The position numbers and the translations under genes are program-made. Source: JBOFSR01 sp051651645 (GTDB lineage: Bacteria > Spirochaetota > Spirochaetia > Treponematales > Treponemataceae). Taken from it: a DNA stretch of 22,650 nt. Positions 14,449 through 22,088 of this stretch are shown piece by piece. Numbering within the stretch: position 1 is the stretch's first letter; each line of letters begins with the position of its first letter. Where the stretch lies: the NCBI GenBank assembly GCA_051651645.1, contig JBOFSR010000060.1, forward strand, positions 1 through 22,650. The letters run 5' to 3'. A model generated the notes under the pieces. It had not been told where the DNA came from. It ran no database searches and saw only the letters and a program-made list of their open reading frames with translations.

Positions 14449-15648
14449 ATGACAAATCAAAAAGTTAGAATTCCGTTATTAGCAAAATTGGTTATTGCTA
14501 TTGTTTTGGGAATCGTTATAGGCTCTTTTTTTCCCCTCTGGTTTTTACGAGCCTTTATGACTCTTTCAGGCCTTTTTTCAAGTTTTTTAAAATTCACAAT
14601 CCCTCTTTTAATTCTTGCCTACATAACGATTGGTATCGCTAATTTATCTCATGCTGCGGGCAAGCTTTTGGGAATTACCGCCGTGCTTGCGTACATTTCA
14701 ACCTTAGCTGCAGGATCGCTTGCCTTTCTTGTCGCCATTAACTTGTTTCCAAGCTTTATGGATCCTCAATTTTTGACACAAATTCAAGCTACTGACAGTA
14801 AATTACTTTCTTCGTATTTTTCAATCGTGATTGATCCGGTAATTTCAACAATGAGTTCCGTTGCTCTTGCCTTTGTGTTAGGACTTTGCATTTCAAAAAT
14901 AAAGCAAAAACGTCAAGACAATAGTTTTTTTCTCTATGAAGGCGTAAAGGATTTTTCAGAAATAATTGATATGCTTTTGACAGGCGTTATAATTCCGTTA
15001 CTACCATTTTATATTTGTGCAACCTTTGCGGAGATGTCATACTCAGGTAAAACGTTTGCAATTTTGGGCATTTTATGGAAGGTTTTTTTGACTGCAATTG
15101 TTCTTCATCTTGTGTACATTTTTATTCAGTTTTTTCTTGCAGGAATTATTGCTCGAAAAAATCCCTTTGTCATGCTAAAAAATCAGGTGATAGGTTATAC
15201 AACTGCGGTTGGCACACAGTCTTCGGCAGCCACAATTCCCGTAAACTTGCAATGTGCTGAAAAAAATGGGATTTCCTCAGAGATTAGGAATTTTGCAATT
15301 CCGCTTTGTGCAAATATTCACATGGCAGGCTCAATGATAACAATCACGTGTTGTGTTACGGCTGTCCTCTTAATGACTGGTGGAACAATTACTTATAGTG
15401 TGTTAATTCCTTTTATTGCAACGCTTGGAGTCGCAATGATTGCCTCTCCTGGAGCCCCTGGTGGAGCAATTATCACCTCGCTTCCTTTTATGCCAATGGT
15501 TGGAATTCCCGCAGAAGGAATGCTTGCATCCCTTTTAGTAGCTCTATATCTTACACAAGATTCTTTTGGAACAGCTTGTAACGTTTCAGGCGACAATGCT
15601 TTAAGCGTTATTGTCGATACTATATACAAGAAATTTATTAAAAAATAG
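14449..15648 (+). CDS. SstT-like serine/threonine:sodium symporter (DAACS family)
   Basis: 399 residues with the elevator-type glutamate-transporter fold, with about eight membrane helices and two re-entrant hairpins. HP1 carries GTQSSAATIPVN (from residue 255). Helix 7 carries PLCANIHMAGSMITIT, HP2 carries IASPGAPGGAI and helix 8 carries QDSFGTACNVSGD. In acidic-amino-acid carriers helix 7 reads NMDGT and helix 8 has an Arg that binds the side-chain carboxylate. Here Asp is replaced by Ala293 and the Arg position by Gly374. From memory SstT shows the same NMAG-type helix 7 and lacks the Arg, so a neutral substrate such as serine is likely. The next two genes encode serine dehydratase, which supports this. 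ATG 14449 has AGGAG upstream, and a promoter lies at 14383-14411. The exact substrate is inference. Confidence 0.85.
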   Translation: MTNQKVRIPLLAKLVIAIVLGIVIGSFFPLWFLRAFMTLSGLFSSFLKFTIPLLILAYITIGIANLSHAAGKLLGITAVLAYISTLAAGSLAFLVAINLFPSFMDPQFLTQIQATDSKLLSSYFSIVIDPVISTMSSVALAFVLGLCISKIKQKRQDNSFFLYEGVKDFSEIIDMLLTGVIIPLLPFYICATFAEMSYSGKTFAILGILWKVFLTAIVLHLVYIFIQFFLAGIIARKNPFVMLKNQVIGYTTAVGTQSSAATIPVNLQCAEKNGISSEIRNFAIPLCANIHMAGSMITITCCVTAVLLMTGGTITYSVLIPFIATLGVAMIASPGAPGGAIITSLPFMPMVGIPAEGMLASLLVALYLTQDSFGTACNVSGDNALSVIVDTIYKKFIKK

Positions 15649-15662
15649 CATTTGAGATAATC

Positions 15663-16328
15663 ATGAATATTTTTGAAATTATTGGGCCTGTGATGATTGG
15701 GCCTTCAAGTTCTCATACGGCAGGAGCCTGTCGACTTGGTTTTGTTGCCCACAAAATTATTGGTGAAGAGATTACAAAGGCGACTATTGAACTTTCAGGC
15801 TCTTTTGCCCAAACGTATCGCGGGCATGGAACCGATCGAGCAATCGTTGCGGGCTTGCTTGGAATGAAGCCTGATGACGATAATCTTGCCGCAAGCCTTG
15901 AAATTGCAAAGCAAAAAAAGCTTGAAATTGAGTTTATTGAAACGTCAATCCCAAACACTCATCCAAATACGGCACGCATCACATCCATTGATGTTAACTC
16001 CAATATTCATAGTATTCAAGGCGAATCGATTGGTGGTGGAAATATTCTGATTCGCAATATTGACGGTCAAGAACTCTCCTTTTCTGGGGAGTTTACGACT
16101 CTTCTTGTTACCCATATTGATCAACCTGGGCTGATCGCACTTGTTACTGATATCCTTGCTGAACAAAACGTTAACATTGCACGATTTAATTCTGTTCGGC
16201 AAAATCGGCATGGTCAAGCAGTGATGACGATTGAAGTTGATAATGAGATTTCAGATGAAATTATTCTTGCAATAAAAAATCTTGAAAGTGTGCTAAAAGT
16301 TGTCATGATTGGGGCGATTGAGTCGTAA
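15663..16328 (+). CDS. sdaAB: L-serine dehydratase, iron-sulfur-dependent, beta subunit
   Basis: With SdaAA this subunit forms the oxygen-sensitive [4Fe-4S] enzyme that converts L-serine to pyruvate and ammonia. The 221-residue protein opens with the signature IFEIIGPVMIGPSSSHTAGACR (the SSSHTAG site contributes to substrate binding). It continues with LSGSFAQTYRGHGTDRAIVAGLLG and ends in an ACT domain, LLVTHIDQPGLIALVTDILAEQNVNIARFN (about residues 148-218), a typical serine-sensing or regulatory module. Length is usual for the two-subunit form. ATG 15663 follows the symporter stop by 14 bases, with a weak purine stretch (GAGA) upstream. It is co-transcribed with the symporter and sdaAA. Confidence 0.93.
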   Translation: MNIFEIIGPVMIGPSSSHTAGACRLGFVAHKIIGEEITKATIELSGSFAQTYRGHGTDRAIVAGLLGMKPDDDNLAASLEIAKQKKLEIEFIETSIPNTHPNTARITSIDVNSNIHSIQGESIGGGNILIRNIDGQELSFSGEFTTLLVTHIDQPGLIALVTDILAEQNVNIARFNSVRQNRHGQAVMTIEVDNEISDEIILAIKNLESVLKVVMIGAIES

Positions 16329-16336
16329 AGGAAAAT

Positions 16337-17212
16337 ATGAGTAAAAAAATAGAATTAAAAGACATCGTTCAAAAAGCGGAAGATCAAAAAAAGACTATTT
16401 CTGAGATTGTTATTGAAGAGCAAGCAAGCGAGTTAGGCTTGGCACGCCAAGATATTTTTGAGCGAATGGCTAAAAATCTTTTTGTTATGAAGGAATCAGA
16501 AAAAAAATTATACGATACTACTATTCGTTCAACTAGCGGATTAACAGGCCTTGACGCACAAAAAATTCGATCCTACGCAAAGACGGAAGGAATTATGGGC
16601 GGATTTATGAATCGCGTGATGGCTCGAGCGTGCAGCGTCTCAGAATGCAATGCCGCTATGGGAAAGATAGTAGCGGCCCCAACTGCAGGATCTTGTGGGA
16701 TTTTGCCAGCAGTTTTGATTTCACTGATTGAAGAAAAAAATTGCACGGATGAAAAAGCAACGATGGCTCTTTTTACGGCAGGTGAGGTTGGTATTGTTAT
16801 TGCACAAGTTGCATCAATTGCGGGAGCTGCTGGTGGCTGTCAAGTTGAATGCGGCTCTGCGGCAGCAATGACAGCTGCGAGCATTGTAGAAATTGCAGGG
16901 GGAACGCCAACTATGTGTGCTCACGCCGTTGCAATTGCCCTTAAAAATCAGCTTGGACTTGTGTGCGATCCTGTTGCAGGATTGGTAGAAATTCCGTGCA
17001 TCAAGCGGAATATTGCAGGTGCAATGATTGCCTTTTCATCGGCAGAAATGGCTCTCGCAGGTGTTCAAAGTTACATTCCCGTTGATGAAGTAATTCAAGC
17101 AATGGCTGAAATTGGCAACGACATGCAAAAAAAATACAAAGAAACAGCACTCGGAGGACTTGCCACCACTCCCACAGGCTTACAATACAGAAAACAAATT
17201 TTTGGTAGGTAA
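16337..17212 (+). CDS. sdaAA: L-serine dehydratase, iron-sulfur-dependent, alpha subunit
   Basis: The catalytic subunit carries the [4Fe-4S] cluster that polarises the serine hydroxyl. The 291-residue protein contains MGKIVAAPTAGSCGILPAVL, then AGAAGGCQVECGSAAAMTAASIVE, LGLVCDPVAGLVEIPCIKRN and a C-terminal ALGGLATTPTG. Cys168, Cys210 and Cys221 have the 42- and 11-residue spacing known for the three cluster ligands in characterised bacterial enzymes. No C-terminal Cys tail like that of the single-chain type II enzymes is present, consistent with the two-subunit type I form. ATG 16337 lies eight bases after sdaAB with AAAGGA upstream, so the pair is translated together. No clear terminator follows in the 130 bases before the convergent methyltransferase gene. 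Confidence 0.95.
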   Translation: MSKKIELKDIVQKAEDQKKTISEIVIEEQASELGLARQDIFERMAKNLFVMKESEKKLYDTTIRSTSGLTGLDAQKIRSYAKTEGIMGGFMNRVMARACSVSECNAAMGKIVAAPTAGSCGILPAVLISLIEEKNCTDEKATMALFTAGEVGIVIAQVASIAGAAGGCQVECGSAAAMTAASIVEIAGGTPTMCAHAVAIALKNQLGLVCDPVAGLVEIPCIKRNIAGAMIAFSSAEMALAGVQSYIPVDEVIQAMAEIGNDMQKKYKETALGGLATTPTGLQYRKQIFGR

Positions 17213-17345
17213 AATAATCAAAAATAATGCTTAGCATGGTAAAATTATCACAGCAGGATTCATCAATTTCATCTTTAAATAGTATAAGAGCCGTAATTAA
17301 GGTAAGGGGTATCTCCTCTTATTCTATAACTGGCACTAGCATCAG

Positions 17346-18125
17346 CTATGTTGAAAAAGATTGCCTACGTGCTTCATAGCAAATAATACTGGCAGCCTGA
17401 GCTACATTGAGGCTTTCCACTTGTGTGTTTGTTTTACCGTGCGGCGTAAATCCGTCAATTTTTACTAAAACATCGCATTCTTTTTTTACCTGACAGGAGA
17501 TACCATTTTCCTCATTTCCTAAAATAAAGAAAAATGGTTTTTCTTTTGGGTCTGAAAAAAAATCTTTTATATCTAGGGTTGTATGAACATCGCAACCAAC
17601 ACAAATAAAGTGATTTTTTAGCTGCAGCACGAGTTCTGGTAAATTGTGAGTTGAAAATAAATTAACGAATTCCATTCCGCCTTGAGCCACACGGTAAGCA
17701 CTGGTACAAACAGCGATTTTTTCGTCCGTCAATACAATATTTCGAATACCAAAAAAGCTAGCACTACGAATAATTGCTCCAACATTATTTGCGTTTAACA
17801 CAGAATCGAGACATAAAATAGTTTGCTTTTCTTTTGCCCATTGAGAGAGCTTTTCTTCCGTTACTGTTTGAATAGAAGGACTTTTTATAAATGCCACAAC
17901 ACCTTGATGATGAGTAGAGCCAGAGAGTTTTTCAAGCTCTGAATCATGCTCGACGCAATTGTACGGAATTTTTTGACTTGCAAGTTTTTTGCAGACAAAT
18001 CCAAGTTGTGGCGACGTTTCTTTATTAAAATACAAACGATTAATTTTAGCAAAGTCATTTTTTGCAATTGCCATTACTGCGGCAAGTCCGCAAACTGCAA
18101 GCAAGTTGTGTCGCTTGTTTTTCAT
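17346..18125 (-). CDS. TrmH/SpoU-family RNA 2'-O-methyltransferase
   Basis: 259 residues of the SPOUT (alpha/beta-knot) superfamily, which use S-adenosylmethionine to methylate ribose in rRNA or tRNA. An N-terminal substrate-binding domain (HNLLAVCGLAAVMAIAKND... with HHQGVVAFI near residue 75) precedes the three SpoU motifs: DSVLNANNVGAIIRSASFFG with the conserved Asn and Arg, then FILGNEENGIS, and VESLNVAQAASIICYEARR. Length and layout fit the RlmB-like group rather than TrmL. ATG 18123-18125 has AGGAG upstream. The gene lies just downstream of tRNA-Cys on the same strand but beyond its terminator. The base it modifies cannot be told from sequence. Confidence 0.9.
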   Translation of the reverse strand: MKNKRHNLLAVCGLAAVMAIAKNDFAKINRLYFNKETSPQLGFVCKKLASQKIPYNCVEHDSELEKLSGSTHHQGVVAFIKSPSIQTVTEEKLSQWAKEKQTILCLDSVLNANNVGAIIRSASFFGIRNIVLTDEKIAVCTSAYRVAQGGMEFVNLFSTHNLPELVLQLKNHFICVGCDVHTTLDIKDFFSDPKEKPFFFILGNEENGISCQVKKECDVLVKIDGFTPHGKTNTQVESLNVAQAASIICYEARRQSFST

Positions 18126-18140
18126 AAAACTCCTGCCCTT

Positions 18141-18172
18141 AAAAACAAAAAACCAGCATAAAAGCTGGTTTT
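18141..18172 (-). terminator. Terminator downstream of tRNA-Cys
   Basis: On the minus strand AACCAGC and GCTGGTT form a seven-pair stem around TTTTAT, followed by TTTTGTTTTT. It lies immediately after the tRNA and upstream of the methyltransferase start. Confidence 0.88.
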
Positions 18173-18244
18173 AGGCGCCGATCAGAATCGAACTGATGCA
18201 TGAAAGTTTTGCAGACTTCTCCCTTACCGCTTGGGTACGGCGCC
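18173..18244 (-). tRNA. tRNA-Cys (anticodon GCA)
   Basis: The minus strand folds as a 72-base cloverleaf. Acceptor GGCGCCG pairs with CGGCGCC. The short D arm is CCC...GGG with AAGCGGTAA. The anticodon stem GAAGT/ACTTT encloses loop CTGCAAA with anticodon GCA. The T arm is ATCAG-TTCGATT-CTGAT. Base 73 is U, as expected for cysteine tRNA. CCA is not encoded. It is single, not in a tRNA cluster. Confidence 0.96.
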
Positions 18245-18339
18245 ATTGAAAACACTAATTCATGATCGCTCATAAATCAGTATTCTTTAAATATAGCAAA
18301 ATTCCCCCTATGTGTCTAGTCTTTGAGTAAAAAAACATG

Positions 18340-18345
18340 TATATT
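18340..18345 (+). promoter_or_regulatory. Possible -10 element of trxB
   Basis: TATATT ends six bases before ATG 18352, with no Shine-Dalgarno between. The -35 region (TAGTCT at 18317-18322, 17-base spacer) matches only half of the consensus. It could be a further leaderless start, much weaker than the three listed elsewhere. Confidence 0.3.
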
Positions 18346-18351
18346 ATTTTT

Positions 18352-19272
18352 ATGGATAAAACTATTTTTGATGTATTTATTATTGGTGGTGGCATTGCAG
18401 GGTTGAGTGCCGCTCAGTACGCAGCCCGTTCGGCCTTAAAAACAATCTTGGTTGAGGGGATATCTCCTGGTGGTCAAACTTTGAATATCTCTCATTTGGA
18501 GAATTATCCAGGTCTTTATCCTGCAAAGGCTGGTTATGAGTTTATTGATAACGCAAAAAAACAGGCTCAAGAATTTGGTGCAACGTGTATTTCAGGTGAA
18601 GTTCTTGCTATTGATAAAATTGAAAATCTTTTTAGCATACGAACGGCGTCAGAAACGTATCACGCAAAAACAATTATTCTGGCTACGGGATGCAATCCGC
18701 GTATGATTGATATTACAGGCGAAAAAGAATTTGCTCATAAGGGCGTTTCCTACTGTGCCACCTGCGATGGTCCGTTTTTTAAGGGTAAGCATATCGCGGT
18801 TATTGGTGGCGGGGATTCAGCCTGCGATGAGGCAACTTTTTTGGCAAATATTGCACAGAAAATCACGATGATTCATAGGCGTGATGAGTTTCGTGCTCAA
18901 GCTGCAGTTGCAAAGCGAGTTATGGAAAATCCTAAAATTGATATCAAGTTTTCAACAATCCCACTGGCAATAAAAGGTGAAACGGCTGTAACTTCGATTC
19001 AATTAAAGGACATAAAAACTGATCGTGAATATGACGTCGCTGTTGATGGTGTTTTTATTTTTGTTGGTATGATTCCTCAAACTAATCTTGTTGAGTTACT
19101 TAAAAAAGATGAAAATGGTTTTGTTTTGACTGATGAAAATATGAAAACCAATATTGACGGCATTTTTTGTGCGGGGGATGTTCGTTCAAAATCCTTTAGA
19201 CAAATTGTAACAGCCGCCTCGGATGGAGCGATTGCCGCTCACAGTGCGTCGCATTATATTCAAAATATGTAG
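18352..19272 (+). CDS. trxB: Thioredoxin-disulfide reductase
   Basis: This FAD flavoprotein uses NADPH to reduce thioredoxin. The 306-residue product has FAD-binding IIGGGIAGLSAAQYAAR at the N-terminus, GGQTLNISHLENYPG, the redox pair CATC in SYCATCDGPFFKG (Cys135 and Cys138 from this start), the NADPH-binding IGGGDSACDEATFLA with HRRDEFRAQ, and the C-terminal FAD signature GIFCAGDVRSKSFRQIVTAASDGAIAA. All catalytic elements are intact. I prefer ATG 18352 to the in-frame ATG 18337 because family members start a few residues before the GGGIAG loop and 18337 overlaps a likely -10 element. It is the first of three plus-strand genes, six bases before a lipoprotein gene that starts with TTG. Confidence 0.95.
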   Translation: MDKTIFDVFIIGGGIAGLSAAQYAARSALKTILVEGISPGGQTLNISHLENYPGLYPAKAGYEFIDNAKKQAQEFGATCISGEVLAIDKIENLFSIRTASETYHAKTIILATGCNPRMIDITGEKEFAHKGVSYCATCDGPFFKGKHIAVIGGGDSACDEATFLANIAQKITMIHRRDEFRAQAAVAKRVMENPKIDIKFSTIPLAIKGETAVTSIQLKDIKTDREYDVAVDGVFIFVGMIPQTNLVELLKKDENGFVLTDENMKTNIDGIFCAGDVRSKSFRQIVTAASDGAIAAHSASHYIQNM

Positions 19273-19278
19273 GTTTTT

Positions 19279-21108
19279 TTGCAAGCTCTTTTTTTTCTCG
19301 CTTTTTTTTTATTTACCTCTTGTTTTCAAAGGAATAATTTTGAAGACTCTCAGGACTTGAATCAGGATAAAACTTCAAATTCTATCAATATAAATGTTCT
19401 TGAAAAAGTATCCCCAGCTGATGCAAATCTTTTAGCACAAGCAATTAGTGATGAAAATCTTTCGTTTTGGAGCGATTATCCTCATACCGTTTTGGCGCAA
19501 GCAATTAGTGATAAAATGACGGACGAAGAGCTTTTAGCTCAACTTTTTATGTTTGGCTGGGCAGGCAAGGAGCCAAATCCGCGCATTATCGAGTGGGTAA
19601 AAGAGCGAAAAATTGGCAGCATAAAAATTTTTGGCTGGAATACCGATGATGTGCATGCGGTTGCTCGTGATATCATTAAATTACAAGAGATTGCAAAGGC
19701 TTCTCATTTTTCCATTCCACTGTATGTTGCAACAGATCAAGAAGGCGGGTGGATTCGCCATATAAAAGGAAAGACAAGCGACACCCCTGGAAATATGGCA
19801 ATTGGAGCTTCAGGCTATCCGATGGATGCATACTTTTCAGGCTATTATATCTCCCGTGAGCTTCGAGCCTTAGGCGTTAATATGAATTTTGCTCCTACGG
19901 TTGATTTGTATACAAATTATGACTCAAGTGTGATAGGGCCTCGCTCTTTTGGGGAGGAAAAAAATCTCGTTGGCGTTTTGGGAGCAGCTTTCACCGAGGG
20001 GAGCTTGCAGGCAGGCGTTCTTCCCACCGCAAAACATTATCCAGGGCATGGCGACACGAGCCTTGATTCGCATGGAAAACTGCCTCTAATTACTATTGAC
20101 AAAAAAACTCTTTTAGAGCGAGAGCTTGTTCCGTTTATCTATCTGATTCAAGAAGGAATTCCTGCCATTATGTCTGGGCATTTGGGCTTTCCAAAAATCA
20201 TGCAAGAAATCGAAGACGCTGAATCAAATCAAAAAACTTCCGTTAATCGTCCAGCCTCACTTTCACGCTATTTTTTGCATGACATCTTGCGTGAAAAGCT
20301 TGGATTTCAGGGGCTCATTATTACCGATGACATGATGATGAATGGGGCAACCATTTATGCAGGGAGTATGTCGCGGGCGGTACGTCTTGCCATTGAGGCG
20401 GGAAATCAGATTATTTGCTCTTCTACAACGCCGCAAATGGATGAGGCTTTGTGGACAAATAATGTGCGGCTGATGCGAATAAATGAAGACTTTAAGGAAC
20501 GAGTGAAAGAGTCTGCCTATTCTGTTCTTTTATCAAAGCTTCAATATTTTAAGTCAGCGGCCAGTGTTCCCATCTTTCCTGATGTGATCTTGATTGAGCA
20601 GAGTATTCCCGATCCTGCGGCAGAAGCGTTTTTCACTGAGCAAGCAGCTCGTGCAACAACGTTTTACAAACAAGGAATTTTACCGTTAACGGCACTCCAA
20701 GCAGAGCGAACCTTACTTGTGTCACAGTTTCAGCAATTTTTTGATGTTGGCAGGCCAATCTATCCGCAATCAAAATATTATTTTTTTCGCTATTTTATGG
20801 GGCCGAATGAAACAAAGTGGAATATAAATAATTTGAAAAAGATGGCGAGTAGCTATGATACAATCATTATTTGTGTGGCAAATGAGGCAAGTGCTGCAAT
20901 TGCACAGGGCTTAAAACACCTTAAGAAAAAAGTGATTATTATTTCAGCTTTATCGCCAACCATTGTGTTGCGTAATTTTATGTGGGCTGATGGCATTATT
21001 TTGGCGTATAGTTATTCAAGTTATTCATTTTTAGCAGCCTTCAATGCTGCGGCAGGCAACTTTTCTCCTAGTGGAGTTTTGCCGCTTTTGGTTGACCAAA
21101 AAAAATGA
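19279..21108 (+). CDS. GH3 beta-N-acetylhexosaminidase-like lipoprotein
   Basis: 609 residues of glycoside hydrolase family 3. A lipoprotein signal (FLAFFLFTSC, lipid Cys about residue 15) places it at the cell envelope. The catalytic barrel includes TDQEGGWIRHI, PRSFGEE, KHYPGHGDTSLDSHGKLPLI (the Asp-His dyad loop characteristic of NagZ) and the nucleophile in LIITDDMMMNGA (Asp350). A second, C-terminal domain of GH3_C type (about 430-609) follows, as in two-domain NagZ proteins. Such enzymes release terminal N-acetylglucosamine, for example from muropeptides. The start is a TTG six bases after trxB. A short direct duplication (LAQAISD twice, 20 residues apart) lies before the barrel. It overlaps the next gene by four bases. 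Confidence 0.88.
   Translation: MQALFFLAFFLFTSCFQRNNFEDSQDLNQDKTSNSININVLEKVSPADANLLAQAISDENLSFWSDYPHTVLAQAISDKMTDEELLAQLFMFGWAGKEPNPRIIEWVKERKIGSIKIFGWNTDDVHAVARDIIKLQEIAKASHFSIPLYVATDQEGGWIRHIKGKTSDTPGNMAIGASGYPMDAYFSGYYISRELRALGVNMNFAPTVDLYTNYDSSVIGPRSFGEEKNLVGVLGAAFTEGSLQAGVLPTAKHYPGHGDTSLDSHGKLPLITIDKKTLLERELVPFIYLIQEGIPAIMSGHLGFPKIMQEIEDAESNQKTSVNRPASLSRYFLHDILREKLGFQGLIITDDMMMNGATIYAGSMSRAVRLAIEAGNQIICSSTTPQMDEALWTNNVRLMRINEDFKERVKESAYSVLLSKLQYFKSAASVPIFPDVILIEQSIPDPAAEAFFTEQAARATTFYKQGILPLTALQAERTLLVSQFQQFFDVGRPIYPQSKYYFFRYFMGPNETKWNINNLKKMASSYDTIIICVANEASAAIAQGLKHLKKKVIIISALSPTIVLRNFMWADGIILAYSYSSYSFLAAFNAAAGNFSPSGVLPLLVDQKK
19431..19512 (+). repeat. 22-bp direct repeat, 60 bases apart, in the GH3 gene
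   Basis: TTTAGCACAAGCAATTAGTG at 19431-19450 (continuing AT) recurs at 19491-19512 with two differences. The period of 60 bases keeps the frame and encodes LAQAISD twice. Confidence 0.75.
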
Positions 21109-21992
21109 CGTTGCGACTTGAGAACATTACTCAAAAAACCTTTAAAAAAACAATTTCATTTCTTCTTTCGTATGAAAAATATTGCCTTTCGCTGTGGAAC
21201 TTTTTTTACATCAACGACCAAATTATTCTCCCAAAAAATTCTGAAAATTTTTTTTTAATCATTGATGATGAATATAATAAAATTGAGGCAGTCATTTTTA
21301 AAAGGAAGAAAGGCTCTATTTTACATTGCTTTTCTTTTTCAAAATTAAACTCAATGGATGAGGTTTCGACACTATTAAAAACACAGCTGGCGTCGATAGT
21401 GCAAAACTTATTTGCTGACGGTGATTTTTCTAGTATTGCGGGAAGTATGCATGGCACAAAATTTATTTTAGAAAACTGTAAAAAGAAATTACGTGAAACA
21501 AACGATTATTATTTGCTAGAGCATAAAAAATCAAGCTCACCGTGCAGTGTTGTCTTGCCAAATAAATTTTTTCTTCAATTATGTACGCCAAATGATGCTG
21601 AAAATCTTTATCACTTGCAGAGAATGTATGAGCTTGTTGAGGTTTTACCGCGAGGCAAAAAACATAATAAACTTACGTGTATGCTGAGTTTACAAAAATC
21701 GCTTGCTCGATACCCAACATATGCAATTTGTGCAAAAACTACTTTTATTGCAAAAGCGGGAATTAACGCGATTTCGCCGCACTGTGGACAAATTGGCGGC
21801 GTTTTTACGCATTCACAATATAGAGCAAACGGATTTGCAAAATTTTTAGTCTCTCATCTACAACAGGATTTAGCCGAAAAACAAAAATCCTGTATTCTTT
21901 TTGTACGCAAAACAAATTTGCCTGCAATAAAAGCCTACACCGATATTGGTTTTTTCAAAATAGGCAACTATACAATCGCTTACTTTGATTAA
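21105..21992 (+). CDS. GNAT-family N-acetyltransferase
   Basis: 295 residues. The C-terminal third carries the GNAT core: GQIGGVFTHSQYRANGFAKFLVSHL (acetyl-CoA-binding motif A with the Q/R-x-x-G-x-A/G pattern, about 225-250) and then LFVRKTNLPAIKAYTDIGFFKIGNY (the motif B region with the A-x-x-x-Y-x-x-x-GF pattern). The N-terminal half resembles a second, degenerate GNAT-like domain, with LSLWNFFYINDQIILP near the start, so this may be a tandem-GNAT protein. ATG overlaps the GH3 stop as ATGA, so the two are translationally coupled. The acceptor is unknown. A cell-wall sugar or amine would fit the neighbour but is inference. Confidence 0.8.
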   Translation: MTLRLENITQKTFKKTISFLLSYEKYCLSLWNFFYINDQIILPKNSENFFLIIDDEYNKIEAVIFKRKKGSILHCFSFSKLNSMDEVSTLLKTQLASIVQNLFADGDFSSIAGSMHGTKFILENCKKKLRETNDYYLLEHKKSSSPCSVVLPNKFFLQLCTPNDAENLYHLQRMYELVEVLPRGKKHNKLTCMLSLQKSLARYPTYAICAKTTFIAKAGINAISPHCGQIGGVFTHSQYRANGFAKFLVSHLQQDLAEKQKSCILFVRKTNLPAIKAYTDIGFFKIGNYTIAYFD

Positions 21993-22024
21993 CGCTGATA
22001 TTCAATGATATAGCAGTATTTTAA

Positions 22025-22052
22025 TTCACAATTTTATCTCGCTAATTATACT
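22025..22052 (+). promoter_or_regulatory. Possible promoter of coaX
   Basis: TTCACA (22025-22030), 16-base spacer, TATACT (22047-22052), giving a leader of about 30 bases that contains no Shine-Dalgarno. A weaker alternative, TATGCA/TAGACT (22077-22082), would end six bases before the ATG. Confidence 0.35.
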
Positions 22053-22088
22053 CTATGCAAGATAAATGCTTTATGATAGACTTTGAAA

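Noticed and set aside
17301..17320. AAGGGGTATCTCCTCTT as a terminator of the serine operon
   Set aside because: The stem is short and imperfect, with no following T run.
17236..17379. Plus-strand 47-residue serine-rich frame after sdaAA
   Set aside because: No ribosome site and no recognisable motif, and it overlaps the convergent methyltransferase gene.
18337..18351. Earlier ATG for trxB
   Set aside because: It adds five hydrophobic residues not usual for the family and overlaps a likely -10 element. It remains possible.
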